Origin: Cristatella mucedo | Taxonomy: Eukaryota > Bryozoa > Phylactolaemata > Cristatellidae | Assembly: GCA_009760855.2 (NCBI GenBank) | Contig: WPIO01000016.1 | Location: 953,001 to 1,017,000, forward strand | Reading direction: 5' to 3' | Length of the DNA: 64,000 nucleotides | In this document: positions 1-58,341 of the stretch, piece after piece | Numbering within the stretch: the stretch's first letter is position 1 | Layout of the letters: each line of letters opens with the position of its first letter | Translations under genes and position numbers: made by a program | Notes under the pieces: generated by a model | The model's input: the letters and a program-made list of their open reading frames with translations, nothing else | Told to the model about the DNA's origin: nothing | Databases searched by the model: none

Positions 1-203
1 TGGAATGTAATGAATCTCCGTCAGTAACTCCACAAAGTCATAAAGACCATGTGGGCGTTACGCAGGAGAGTTTTGTATAGCGCACTCACAGCCTAGGCGG
101 CTTTCGGTACGCATTCGGTAGCCAACAGACTTCATCTCACGCAACAAAGAGAAAGTGGGAAGCATAGCAAAGTTAGGAGAGCAGTTGAGGTAGTGAGGAC
201 AGT
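1..203 (-). mobile_element. LINE-B 3' end, inverted
   Basis: This is the reverse complement of the 3' end of LINE-B (compare 2500-2740): CTCCACAAAGTCATAAAGAC, GCTTTCGGTACGCATTCGGT and CAACAAAGAGAAAGTGGGAA. It abuts the + strand LINE-B body at about 204, head to head, and may continue left of the window. Confidence 0.8.
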
Positions 204-2740
204 GGAATGTCGAACTTGTCAAGCGACGTAACATACAAAGCATTGACATTGACACATTTTTAAAATCTGTTGTGGTGCAGGTCTTCTTTATCTGCATCAT
301 TTATCAGACTCGACCGGCAGCCTTGATACTCTCACTTATGCAGTGAACATGACACTCGGCAGTGCTCTTGAAAAGCATGCTCGCATTCGTTCTATCCGTG
401 TACAGAGTTGCGCAGATTCTTTTCAATTTACAAAAAACTCCTAAAGATGCGCCGGGTTAAACGCAGGCTTGAAGGTCGTTTCTATAAATCGGGGTCGGAT
501 GCAGATCTAGTCAATTTCAAAGACTTCCTTTGAGTCTACACCCGGAAACCATAAAACGCCAGGGCTTCTTTGTTCACTCGAAAACTGAATTCCTGCAAGT
601 CAGACCCTAAACAGATTTATAAGACTGTGAACCATTTACTGACCATTGCTGAGAGGTCTGACTCGCCAGGTATTAAGGGCTCAGCCGAAAAATGTTCAGC
701 CTTCTTTACTGGAAAGATATGTACACATTCATGCCTCCTTAAAGTCCCCTCGGACTGAAGCAATTGCAGAATCACAACCTGTGACCTTCCTTAGCAGGTT
801 TTCCGAGGTTTCTGCATGCGATGTGGCTACCTGAATAAGGTCTAGCAAAACAGCTCGTCTCCTGAAGACCCTATACCATAATCTATGCAATCTTCCCCGG
901 CAGACCAACTTAGCCCTGCAATAATCGATATTTTTAATGCTTCTTTGGGAGAAGGGGTCGTCCCCAAGTCCTTCAAATCGGCAATCGTTAGACCTATTCT
1001 TAAAAAGCCTGGATTAGATATAGATGTCCTTGCAAACTATCGCCCAGTTTTCCTTCTTCCTTTCTTGTCAAAGATTCTAGAAAACGTTTTCGCTAAGCAG
1101 CTGATTTCACTTATTGAAAAGAATGAAATTCCAGAAAAATTTCAATTTGGGTTCAAGAGGAAGCACTCCACTGAAACTTCTCTCCTCCGTGTTAACAATG
1201 ACATTCTGCGTGGCAACGACGTCGGGAATGTCACTGCCCTAGCTCTGCTAGATCTGTCTGCTGCTGCCTTCGACACCATTGATCACGATGTTCTGCTTGA
1301 ACGATTGAGAACAACGATCGGTCTGGCACACGAAGCACTGGCGTGATTTAAATCATACTTGTCTGATCGTTTTCAATCCGTGTCGTGTGGGGGTCAGGTC
1401 TCACACACGAGAAGGGTCACCTGTGGAGTCCCTCAAGTGTCAGTACTCGGTCTCTTGCTGTTCTCCATTTATACTCAATCTCTGGGAAAAGTGATTAAGG
1501 CCCGTGGAATAGAATATCACCTTCATGAATATATAAATCCTAGCTGATTAAACAGCCTCTTTTTCTATAGCGACAGAAGAGCCTTTATGGCTATCACCAC
1601 CACTTGCAGTGGCGATAAAGAATCCCCTGCCACAGGAATCGAACCCACGACCTCGCTCGCGAGGTCGTGAAAGCAACCGCCTTACCTAGTGTGCCATCAC
1701 GGCTCACGGCGTATTTGTCATTCAAACCGTCGGAATCTGCTGCTGCAACTGAGAAACTGAATGCTTGCCTTGCCGACATTCGATCCTGGATGTCGGAAAA
1801 CTTCTTGAAACTAAATGACGATAAAACCAAACTGCTGCTCATAGGACACCCTAAGCGTGTCGCTGGATTAAAAGGCTTTGCTTTTCTAATAGGTGATGCT
1901 GTTGTGCGACCATCACCACGCGCTCGAAATTTAGGTGTCGTTTTCGACAGCTGCCTCAATTTTAAAATCTTCATTCAGAAGACTGCTTCTGCAGCTAGCC
2001 ATCACGTCCGATCCCTATCCAAGATTAGGAGCTGTCTTCCACAGTGGCTTGCAAGAAATTACCCCAAATCCTTAGTTCTGTCTCGGCTTGATTACTGCAA
2101 TTCCCTTTTAGCTGGGCTACCAAAGAAAGCAACTAGGCCACTGCAGCTTACTATGAATATGACTGCAAGGCTAGTCTTCAAGTCCCAGAGGTTTGAGCCC
2201 GTGTCTCCTTTGCTAAAAGAGCTAGGATGGATGCCGGTTGAGCAACGGATACAGAGCAAAGTTCTTACGCTGACCCACGAGACCCGCCAAAATTAGCTCC
2301 TTTGTACCTAGCTAAACTGCTGCACCAGTTTCAGCCTCTTCGCACCATGAGGTTCTGTGCGGACATAAAAAAATTAGCTGTTCCATTCCTCCGCCTAAAG
2401 ACCGTTGGCGACAGAAGCTCTAGCTCGGCAGGTCCGAAGACTGGGTAACTCGCTTCCACAATTCTTACACAACGACAACTACTCTCCTAATGCCGACTAT
2501 GGCTCATCCTTTTCAGCGGTCCTGAGCTGCTACTTCCATGCTACTCACTACTTCAACTGCTCTCCTGACTTTGCTATGTTTCCCACTTTCTCTTTGTTGC
2601 GTAAGACAAAGTCTGTTGGCAACCGAATGCGTACTGAAAGCCACTTAGGGTGTGAGTGGGCTATACAAAAATCTCATGCGTAACACATGCGTAATAGTCT
2701 TTATGGCTTTGAGGAGTTACAGACGGATATGCATTACATT
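204..2740 (+). mobile_element. LINE-B copy (CR1-like non-LTR retrotransposon), degenerate
   Basis: Reverse transcriptase pieces are readable in several frames. 885-1346 has ANYRPVFLLPFLSKILENVF, GFKRKHSTETSLLRVN and ALLDLSAAAFDTIDHDVLLE (motif A, with one extra Ala); 1359-1547 has [10 protein letters not shown] (motif B, usual Gly mutated); 1667-2296 has FLKLNDDKTKLLLIG (motif D) and the C-terminal region to GWMPVEQRIQSKVLTLTHE. Stops and shifts break the frame, and a SINE2 interrupts it at about 1530-1707. The 3' end around 2690-2740 reads TCTTTATGGCTTTGAGGAG. It is a dead copy. Confidence 0.85.
1530..1707 (-). mobile_element. SINE2 (tRNA-derived), nested in LINE-B
   Basis: Read on the - strand it has a tRNA-like head (GTGATGGCACACTAGGTAAG, then GGTCGTGGGTTCGATTCC as B box), a body GGCGATAAAG..., and a tail AGGCTGTTTAATCAGCTAGG. 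It splits the LINE-B RT just at the catalytic region. Related copies lie at 7983, 54265 and 56838. Confidence 0.75.
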
Positions 2741-3300
2741 ACCTTAGTTGGCTTGCATCGTCTCCTCACCCAGATTTTTAATCTTTCATTCCATGCCGTC
2801 TATTAACTTGGTGGTGGGTTATCTGCCGTTGCTTTCACGGTGCTTAATATTAAATACGGTAGGTTTTTGGAATGGCTTGCATTAACTTGCATTAGTTGCT
2901 TTCAGATCGAAGGCTGCACGCCTTTCACACTAACTTATGACTTGCTGACTATCTCACCTTGTAAAGGAAAATTTTTAGGAATTCTTCACTAAATGCTTGC
3001 TCGACGGGTGGTTACTGATTGCTGGAGATATTCAAATGGACGTTATGACGCTAGCATAGTCAGTTGCACTCATTTCGGGACAATCTGGAGAATCTTGAAT
3101 TGGTACAGCTTGGTTTCTATTGCAACTTGCAATTTTGGCCATGGTCTGGAACTCGTCATCCCAAGCCATGTTTGACCAAGTGACCTTGCTTTGTGCGGGT
3201 TTAATATCTCAATTAATTGCCCAATTTCTTGAACCTATAGCATTCCGTAGTATAAGTACTTCAGCATCCATTTCCGTTTCCCCGAGCACAGAAACTTAAA
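2741..3300. other. No recognised gene or repeat
   Basis: This is AT-rich sequence with only short open frames. Nothing matched the RPTP ectodomain or the local LINE families. Confidence 0.4.
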
Positions 3301-4050
3301 AGATAATTGAAGCAAATTTGTTTAAGCTGTTTTGCGATGCAGGTTTACTTGATCCGCCTTTACAGCCTCGATACTCTAATTAATGCTGTAAATTCAAGAC
3401 TTAGGACGGGCATCTGATGACAGCAATCAATGAGCACGTTCGCCTAAGCACTGTCCGTGTACAAGGCCGAAGACGCATCTTCCTAGTAACTAAAACGCTT
3501 CCAAATTACGCTATTTACATCGCCGCCTTGAACGAACTTTCAAGAAATCTACATTGCAGCAGCTAATAAGGCATTTGTACATCGCCTTAAGTGAACTTAA
3601 TCTCTATTCTACATATACTGGAAAGAATGTGTAAATATATAACGGTAATATAAATAATGGTAGTACTATTTCGCTTATATGGCACCCTAACAGAACTAAA
3701 TCTCTGTCTAGTCGCATTAAAATTCTCTGCAGGAGAATCAATAAACAAGGCTTAGTGACATGCAAGGACTGTGATCTAGCCAGGCTCAAAGACCACGCTC
3801 AATCTCTATACCTGGAAGCTAGAAAATCCAGGGCTTCTTTTTACACTCTCAAACAGCAGTTTTGCCAGTGATAACATAAAAAAATAGAAGACGGCAGGAA
3901 TTAGTCGCTTTATGAGGCTGAGTGATATAGCTGCCAAGATATTTTCATTCTCAGGATGTTTACCGACAGCCGCTTAGGCTGTGAGTTCGCTATAAAAAAA
4001 ACTCTCCTGCGTGACACCAACATAGTCTTTGTGACTTTGTGGCATTACAG
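3300..4050 (+). mobile_element. Highly degenerate LINE-B fragment
   Basis: Scattered matches to the LINE-B body are present (GATGCAGGTTTACTTGATCCG, then the stretch on cysteine-poor AAGACGCATCTTCC). A LINE-B tail follows at 3960-4050 (CAGCCGCTTAGGCTGTGAG, CTCTCCTGCGTGACACC, GTCTTTGTGACTTTGTGGC). A short CAG repeat follows at 4059-4079. Confidence 0.5.
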
Positions 4051-4284
4051 ATAGAAGTGCAGCAGCAGCAGCAGCAGTACAGCAGTTACTACCTATAAGT
4101 GAAAAGCGACAATTTACTGTCGCCAGATTACCTGGACATACGATAAGGCTGATATTGCTATAAAGGTTCGAGTACGTTTTGCCGGACCACAATTTCAGAT
4201 CGTGTTTGAGGTTCTCAGGTGATGCTAACTGGATGCAAGTGTTGTGCCTGTATCTTGTATCTTTAAAGGTAATCTAATGTAAAG

Positions 4285-5700
4285 TAATGTAATTTATCTC
4301 TGTCTTTGGCTCCACAAAGCCACATAGACTATGTGGGTGCACCACCACAAAAGCTTGAGTGGCTTTCGGTAAGCATTCCGTAGCCGACTGACATCATCTC
4401 ACACAAATAACAAAGAGAAAGTGAGAAAAATAGGTTAGTCAGAGGGGCAGTTGAGGAAGTGAGGGACAAGGAAGTATTAGATCAGGGTGGATGGAAAGGA
4501 TGTGCCACCTTCGGCAGCATGAGAGTGGAGGTCGTACGAATTGTGTAAGTTATTTCCAGTCTAGAACCAAAGCTTCTGTCACGAAGGACCTTTAAGGGGA
4601 GGAATGAAACAGCTAATGTGAGGCCCGTAGGAAACCCGAGGGCACGCGAAGGCTGAAACTGGTGCAGCAGTTTAGCTAGGTATAAATGAGCCACACCTTG
4701 ACGGGCCTTTTGGGTCAGCTTAAGAAATATACTCGGTTTCCGTTGATCAAGTGGCATCTATCAAAGATCCTCCAGCAAAAAAAACCAATGGTCAAGTCTC
4801 TGGGATTTTGTAACTAGCCTTGAAATCCTATTCACCATCAGCTGCAGTGACCTAGTGGCTTTTTCCTGGCATAACCATAACGAAATTGCCGTAATCTAGC
4901 TGAGCCATAATAATAATAATACATTTTGTAAATTGCCCTCAGAGAACTCAATATCTTTCTAGGCGCTTAAATTTGCTGCAAATGAAGCACGGGACATATC
5001 TAGAGAGCTAGTTAAATTTGTGTGACCCATTGTATTAAACAGTCCCTAATCTTAAACAGGGATTAGACACGATGGCTAACCTTAGAAGCAGTCTTCTTAA
5101 TTAAGCTATCAAAACTTTGGTAGCTTTCAAAGACGATGACTAAATTCCGAGCGCACAGTGACAGTCCGACAGTCCGACGGTGACAGTCGCAAAAAAGCAT
5201 CACCTATTAGAAGAGCAAAGTCTTCTAGTCCAGCCGACATGCTTGGAGTTTTCTATGAATAGAGTTTTGTTTATAGTCGTTTAGTTTAAGGAAATTTAAC
5301 GTCATGCAGGATCGAATGTTTCCAAGGCAAGTATTTGGTTATCAGTCACTGCAGCAGATTCAGACGGTTTAAATGACAAATACAGCTGAGTATCGTCAGC
5401 GTAAAAGTGATAGCCGATTCTGTTGGCCCGAATCACTTTTCTGAAAGGTGGAGTTTAAATAAAGAGCAGCAAAGGACCGAGAACCGACCCGTGGGAGGCG
5501 CTGCAGGTGACAGGTATATGGTACTTGAACCCCCCCCCCTCCCAACGACATGGATTGAACACAACCGGGCAAGCACGATTTTAACCGCACCAGTACCTCC
5601 TCTGCCAGACCGATAGGTCTCATCGATCTTTCAAGTAGGATATTGATATCAATAGCAATACTAACGGTGAGCCATGGGTGCTCTTTCATACTGTTCAAAA
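4285..5700 (-). mobile_element. LINE-B copy, inverted, interrupted by a LINE-A tail
   Basis: The 3' end is at 4285-4470 (CTCCACAAAGCCACATAGAC, GTGGCTTTCGGTAAGCATTC). RT-derived sequence continues to about 5700, including a stretch whose - strand matches DDTQL..SF and the motif B region (CCACGGGTCGGTTCTCGGTC). A LINE-A tail sits inside at 4905-4990. The copy is very mutated; its left part is the DNA immediately before RPTP exon 1. Confidence 0.6.
4905..4995 (-). mobile_element. LINE-A solo 3' tail
   Basis: It matches the inverted LINE-A terminus: TAATAATAATAATACATTTT, GCCCTCAGAGAACTCAATAT, CTTTCTAGGCGC, TTTGCTGC. Nested in LINE-B. Confidence 0.6.
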
Positions 5701-5742
5701 ATGGGATTGGATGTATATTTGTCGTTGAAATTTAACTTGCAG

Positions 5743-52213
<46,471 letters not shown>

Positions 52214-52674
52214 CTGAACACAGACAACAACCGGCGAAGTCTCGTCAACAGGGTTTAGTTCGGTGATACCTCCGGAAGGAACTCTTACGTAATTTCGCTA
52301 TGAGTAAAAACGGCTGGCGTGGTCGAAGATCAGCGGATGACAGCAGTTTCAGCCGTCCAGATTTGTTTTGCCTGCTGTTTTATGGTTATGTCGAGGTGCT
52401 ACACACTGTAAACTGCAAACAGAAACTCGTGTGCCAACGCAGATCCTTTTGCTAATTCTTTCTAGTGGCCTTATTGAATGCATTTGTTTTTATAAGGATT
52501 TCGTCATGCCCGGTAGGAGTTTAAACATTTTTTTTGTGTATGCATGAATGCTTGTATTTGAGAGCAATGCTTTATACAGCTAGCCAGAGCTAGCCAGGGA
52601 AACTTTAGACGTTAGGATTTGGGGAAACTTTAATAGACCCTGCAGCCCGATTCGTGATTTTTTAGTCAAAAATT

Positions 52675-52680
52675 AATAAA
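52675..52680 (+). terminator. Candidate polyadenylation signal AATAAA
   Basis: A canonical AATAAA hexamer lies 462 bases after the proposed RPTP stop. AT-rich genomes contain many such hexamers by chance, so this is only positional support. Confidence 0.3.
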
Positions 52681-52734
52681 AATCTTATCAATATTCAAAG
52701 TTCTTGCAAGCTTATAGTAATGACGCATTTTTAG

Positions 52735-53160
52735 AGCACCTTTGAAGAGCTTGATTAAGCCGGATAGAAAGCCGGCGAAAGGCCGATTAGGTAAGTTAGC
52801 GTTCGCTCCGGCAGCAGACGTTTGGCTCATGAAGAAAAATTTTCCCCGACGATAACCAGATGCTGTGAATACTCGGTGACTTTCAGCCTCAGCTTAGGCG
52901 TCGTCAGATCAGGGAATTGCATTACTTCAATCGGCAGCGAGTTCCACACCTTCGTGCATAGGAGCTTAAAGATCGCAAAAGAGATTGAGAATGCGAAAAG
53001 CTAAATGGTCAGACGCAAAGGAGCTAGTATTAAGTGGGAAAGCCTGATAGGTATATCGAATATGCTGGCTGGAGCACGAGAATGAAGGACTGAAATGCAA
53101 GTGATTGAACATTAAAATAGATCGGCAGCTTCTTGAAGCAAATAATTTCGGAGATATATT
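52735..53160 (-). mobile_element. LINE-C 3' fragment, inverted
   Basis: The - strand has a LINE C-terminal trace (LPIEVMQFPDLTTPKLRL), preceded by a region where GGAGCACGAGAATGAA is shared with 12910. Confidence 0.45.
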
Positions 53161-53164
53161 AAAA

Positions 53165-54960
53165 CTAATAATAATATATTTGTAAAGCTCCCTAAGAGAA
53201 TTTAATCTCCCCCTAGGTATTTTTAATTTGCTTTAAATGTAGCATGATCTAATGGATAGTGGTAAAAAGGAACCATTTCAACAAGAATAGGTGAGAGTGA
53301 CAACGATTAAAATGTGGTTGCTGGCAGCATCCGCGGTATCAGCACACACAGGCACGTAAAGAACGAATCACGCGAACCCTCTAAATGCTGTTTTAAACAG
53401 GTGCGTTTTCGACTTTGTTAAATTTCGGAAAGTCAGAGGATGTTGTGAGGTTAGTCAGCATTGAGTTTCAGGCCTTTAGATTAGACGAGCTTGATGCACG
53501 GTCTCCAAAGACTTCGAGGTTGGTTCGAGGTAGAGCTATGCAATTCGAGTCAAAAGAGTGGAAGGTACTATCCCTACGCGGTGGGTGATTAGTTCCGATA
53601 AGTGGGCTGGAATCAGAGAATAAAGGGAACAAATATTGCGAGGCAAAACCTTGAGGTCAATCAAGGTACTTGATTGGAAGCTTGTCCGTGTCGGCGACAA
53701 GTGGTGTGATGTGACAACTGCGACGCTTACGGTAGGCAGACTTAGCTGCAGTGTTTTGCACCAACTGTAAGCGTCTGATTGCACATGCGGGTAGGTCAGG
53801 AAACAGTGAGCTACAAATGTCGAGACGGGATGATAAAAATGGAAGGATCGATTTAAATGTACTATCTCTGTCTAAGCGAACCCAAATTTTAGCAAATTTT
53901 ACTTTGCTGAAAGAAGACATGTTTTACTGTGGAAATGATATGACCGTCTAGTGAATTGTAACTATTGAACAGGTTTCCTATATTTTGAGCTGGTGCAACA
54001 GAAGATATAATAACCGAGCTGATGGTCAGTGTTAAGCTTCCCAATTTCTGAATAATACTTAGTTTGCCTATAGGAAGTTAGTTTCACCATCCTTTATTTG
54101 AGAATTTTTCCTGCCATCCATGAGTGGTCAGAAATACATGCGCCAAGAGAATTGAGAGAATTCGACGCACTGGACGGCTGCGAGGGATCAAAGGAAATGT
54201 ACAGCTGAGTTTCATCTGCATAGAAATGAAAGCCTAGATTGTGCCATGGTAATCATCGGCGAATAGCTGATTTAACAGCCTCATTTATATTGCGTCAGAT
54301 GAGCCTTAACGGCTATCACTACCGCTCGCAGTTGGCAATAAAGGATAGCCCACTGCTGGATTCAAACCCGCGACCACAGTTATGAAGAACGAGCGCCCAA
54401 CGTCCTGAGCTATCACGACCCACATAGGACTAAGCGTATAAATCGTAAAAGAGGTGGACTGATCACAAAACCCAAATGGACCTCGTACTTGAGCAGTTCC
54501 TCGGATATTTGTCCGTTCGCTCTCGTACTCAAAATTTCTGTACTACCATAATATCCTAAACATTGCAGTGCAGTGCTAGTGATGCCCAGGCTAGATGACT
54601 GGTGCCCGAGGTCTTGGTGATCAATAGTATCAAACGCTGCCGAAAGATCGTGCGAAAAGAGAAGAGCAGAGAGACTTTACCTTAGTCTGCATTGTAGGTC
54701 GATGTACACCCGAGAGCATGCTTGACTGTGGAATGATTGTCTCAACAAATGGATTGTAATTTACGTGCTAGGTTAGAAGTTTCAATTCAGCAGTTAAGCT
54801 GGTCCGCCACAAATCGTTCCAGTTAGTTTGATAGGAACGGTAGAAGTTAGATTGGGCTGAACCTGTTCTTTTGTTCTAGTGCTGCTTTCTTAATTGGTGC
54901 CTAAAGACAGCCTTTGAAATGTATGGGGACAAGATCTGAGGCTAAGGACATACCTATTAC
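53165..54960 (-). mobile_element. Old LINE-A copy, inverted, with a SINE2 nested
   Basis: Tail at 53165-53235, UTR, then RT fragments on the - strand: SRLDICSSLFPDLPACAIRR, LQLVQNTAAKSAYRKRRSCH, and a DD region near 54200-54240. SINE2 interrupts at 54265-54420. Heavily mutated and probably the oldest long copy. Confidence 0.75.
54265..54420 (-). mobile_element. SINE2 (tRNA-derived), nested in LINE-A
   Basis: AGCTGATTTAACAGCCTCAT, GATGAGCCTTAACGGCTATC, then a tRNA-like head with GGATTCAAACCCGCGACC as inverted B box. Confidence 0.7.
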
Positions 54961-54974
54961 ATCTGAATATATCT

Positions 54975-56010
54975 CCTTCTATAACTAAAACAAAGCCAAA
55001 AATACTATGTGACTGTAACGTATGAGATTTTTCTATAGCACAATCCAACCCTCAGCAGCTTTCGGTACGCATTCAGTAGCAAAAGAATTTTTCTCTCGCA
55101 GCGAAGAGAAATTGAGGAGAGCTGATTCAGGAGGGCAGTTGACGTAGTGAGTAGCTAGGAAGTAACGCTCAGAGCGACTAGAAAGTATATGCCACGGTCG
55201 GCAAGCAGGAGAGTAGATGTCTGTGTTTAAGAATTATGAAGAGTTTGAAAGTCTAGGACCTGCAAAGCAATAGTCTCTGTCGCCAAAGTTTGTAAGAGAA
55301 TAATAATAATAATGTACTTTATAAAGCGCCCTCAGAGAACTTAATCTCTTTCTAGGCGCTTTACATTTGCTGCAAAGGGAAATACAATTAAATGGTAAGT
55401 AAAATCATGCTTGAAAAACAAGCAAAATGAATAACATGGTTAGGGGTGACATGCACAGGGTCAGCATGCAAATGTGGTTAGTGGCAGCATGCACAGTGTC
55501 AGCACGCATAAGCACGCGAAGGACGAATCACAGGGACCCACTAAGGAATAGGACTGCTATTTGATTGTCCAAAGAGGACCTGAGGGCACTAGGAGGCTGA
55601 AACTGGTGCAGCCGGTCAGCTAGATGTGGAGGATCCAAGCCGAGCATCGGACTTGGTATGCAAGCGTAAGAACTGCTTCACTCTGTATCCGTTGATCCAC
55701 CGGCGCAGCCGTCGAAGCTCCACCAGCAAGGAAAACACGTGACCTTGATACTCCATCCGCTGAGCTTTGGTAGCCAGCCTTCCAGCCACTAAGCTGTTTA
55801 TCCATGGCAGCAGCAGGTCTGTGAATCGTAGGGGGAGGATAGCGGCAATAGGGTCTAGAGAACTGGACCTCTTGAACTGGGAAAGGAGTTTCAGGATGAC
55901 TCGTTGCTGCCTTGAATGCAGACATCGATTTGCTGCACGGGATTGGAAGATGTTTTGGGGCTGTTATTGAGCGGAAAAGTCCAGAAGGGAGGGGTGCTGC
56001 TGCTACATTG
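54975..56010 (-). mobile_element. LINE-B copy, inverted, split by a LINE-A tail
   Basis: 3' end 54975-55290 (CAGCTTTCGGTACGCATTCA, CTCTCGCAGCGAAGAGAAAT). The LINE-A tail is inserted at 55298-55545. The RT C-terminal region resumes at 55546 (GCTGAAACTGGTGCAGC, GTATGCAAGCGTAAGAACTG, GTATCCGTTGATCCACCGG). The last part toward 56010 may belong to another LINE. Confidence 0.65.
55298..55545 (-). mobile_element. LINE-A solo 3' end, nested in LINE-B
   Basis: Well preserved: (AAT)n, AAAGCGCCCTCAGAGAACTT, AATCTCTTTCTAGGCGCTTT, GGTTAGGGGTGACATGCACA, GGTCAGCATGCAAATGTGGT, CACAGGGACCCACTAA. Confidence 0.9.
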
Positions 56011-56264
56011 GCGATGGACTCTGCGATCTTGTCTATCTAGCTGACAAAGAAGCTTGAGAAATAAAATCAGCAAGATCACCGCTGGCATCACTAAGTAAGG
56101 AGCTAACCTGAGAACGATTAGGTATAATGTGGATTGCACACTTGAGCACTATATGTTTTCGCATTGATTATTTAACAATGTTTCGATAGAAACCAGACTT
56201 GGCCTTTTATTATCGACATTATTATTGACAGATATGATTAACAGCGGTCCTCATATAAATATAA

Positions 56265-56407
56265 ATATAATTCATTTGCATAGCGCCCCAAGAGAACTTA
56301 ATCTCTATAGAGGCGCTTCACGTATGCCTCGGGGCTCGAGCCCACAACCTCAGCCAGACCTTGGTCGGGCCGAGCACCTTAACCACTGGACCAAACCAGA
56401 GCGGCTC
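56265..56407 (-). mobile_element. SINE1 (tRNA-derived)
   Basis: An inverted copy: CATAGCGCCCCAAGAGAACT, GCGCTTCACGTATGCCTCGG, GGCTCGAGCCCACAACCTCA, CTTAACCACTGGACCAAACC. Confidence 0.9.
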
Positions 56408-56837
56408 ATATTCCGGCCAATGCCTAAGCCTGATCTTTGTGTGCTTTCTGAAGATTGAACTTAGCATACCTAGCTAGTTGTTTGGTTTGATTCAAACGGA
56501 TCACACGAGCCAGCATGATGGCTCACGATCATTTTCTCCCGCGCCCACGTTTCTACTGCCGTTCCCGTGCAGTGACTCACCCTCATAAGACCATTTCCGC
56601 AGAGACCGGCTTGGCCAATAAACCAGCGGCTATAAATGCCATCGGCCCATTAGCTACGAATCATTCACAGCTGGCCGCGGTACTTCCGGCACAGCTGGGA
56701 AGAGGAGAAGGTGAAGGATGCTTTCCCAGGTTCAGCAGGTTCATAGCTTCGTGGAATGCATACGGATGCAGCACGGTGGTCCTCGTATGCCTGTCAATGC
56801 CTAAGCCTGCGCATGCGCATGCGCTTTCTCATTCTTT

Positions 56838-56990
56838 AGCTTTTCACATCCTCGGCTCGCGAGGTCGTGGGTTCGAATCCTGCAGTGGGCGATCCTTTAT
56901 CGCTACAGCAAGCGGTGGTAATAGCCGTAAAGGCTCTTTTGTACAGAAAGAGGCTGTTAAATAAGCTAGTATTTATTTATTTATTTATTT
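56838..56990 (+). mobile_element. SINE2 (tRNA-derived)
   Basis: B box GAGGTCGTGGGTTCGAATCC, body GCGATCCTTTATCGCTACAG, AGCGGTGGTAATAGCCGTAA, tail AGAGGCTGTTAAATAAGCTA plus (ATTT)n. The A-box half is poorly preserved. Confidence 0.8.
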
Positions 56991-57009
56991 TATTAGCTAG
57001 TTTTGTGTC

Positions 57010-57560
57010 TGCGGTAAACTATGAATCATCTGGGCGAGGGCGCGAATTTCGCTTACTCAGAGGTGCAAACTTTTTAAGCATGTGAGCTAGTGGCGTGTTG
57101 TAGCATTTCACGATTGATGGATGACAGGTCACAAGGGGGGGATTGAACATCAAGGGTGATAAAGATATTCTTGTGTGAATGACATCTATGTCAAGGTTTT
57201 TGAGGTTTTGCGATTCACATTTCGTGATCCTGTGTTTTGAGGAGGCCACACATTGCAGACTGAATAAGATCCGCGTGTAATCATCATGAGCTGAATCGAG
57301 AAATTATAGGGGATGATAGCATGCAATCGTGGGAAAATGTTTGATAGAGTGTGTAAAGCTTGCTGTGAGTGGGGTCATGCACATTAGCCACTAGAGAAAC
57401 CGAGTCAGGGCATACAATTAGTAACTTTAGGCGTCAATTCATTCATCGAACTCCATGTAAAAGTCACCCAGAAAAACGAGGATAGATTTATTGCACACAG
57501 AGTCTAAGTGAGATTAGATAAATCTGATATAAAGAAGGACCTGATACTTGGGAAATAGAT
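57010..57560 (-). mobile_element. LINE-D fragment (endonuclease-RT linker)
   Basis: The - strand frame reads NLDIDVIHTRISLSPLMFNP, then KCYNTPLAHMLKKFAPLSKR, the linker segment found just upstream of RT in CR1-like LINEs (compare ALDKHAPVLSIR in LINE-B). More distal sequence may come from the endonuclease. No RT follows. Confidence 0.5.
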
Positions 57561-58340
57561 CACCGCCATCATTGGCAACTGGCTGCCGGAAGTGCTCAAA
57601 CAAGAGACTCGAAAGACAAACGGTTTTTAACGGAGGATCGACAATGACGTGGTTACTCCTCAGTCAATTTCAGTCAGGCAATTTCGGTCAAAGCAAACAG
57701 CTCTGAACCCTACACCCGAAACCCTAAGCCCTAAATCTAAATAAAAGCTATTTACACCTGAAGCTTCAACGTCATTACGGATATGAAATATATAATGGAA
57801 AACCCATTTTTAAATTCTTTTGAATTTGTTAATGACTCGTTGTTATGATTAAATCGAATTGACCTAAAACTAAAATTCAAGTACAATTTTACAAAAATTA
57901 AGTAAGCCATCATTTAAATTTATTTTGTGGCATTAGCAAATAGTGTTGTTCTTTTTAGCAATGTCTAAATTTTGGAAAACGCTCCAAAGCGAAAGATTCC
58001 AATTGCAAAAGAGCTTTAAGGTCAATGCAAACGGCTCAATTTCTTATGCAGCAATATTAGAGCGCCTCGAAAAAAGATAGAGTTCTCTGGGGGCGCTTTC
58101 AAAATTGTATTATTATTATAATTACTATTACTTTTATTAAATCCTCAAACGTTCGGGAAACTAAATGACATCTTTAAATTGATTTTGATAAACTTGCTGG
58201 AGAGTGCGCTTCCAAGGAAAAGCCCGCGAAGAGAACAAAATAAGAGAACAAAAACGACTGCCGATTTCCTAAAGAAGGTAAAAGAGTCTGAGGGAGAGGT
58301 AGTTACCGATCTGGCTACTTCTAGTTAAGTTTAGCATCAC
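57561..58340. other. AT-rich spacer
   Basis: Nothing recognised except a LINE-A-type tail at about 58055-58130 (TTAGAGCGCCTCGAAAAAAG, GTTCTCTGGGGGCGCTTTCA). Confidence 0.4.
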
Positions 58341-58341
58341 T

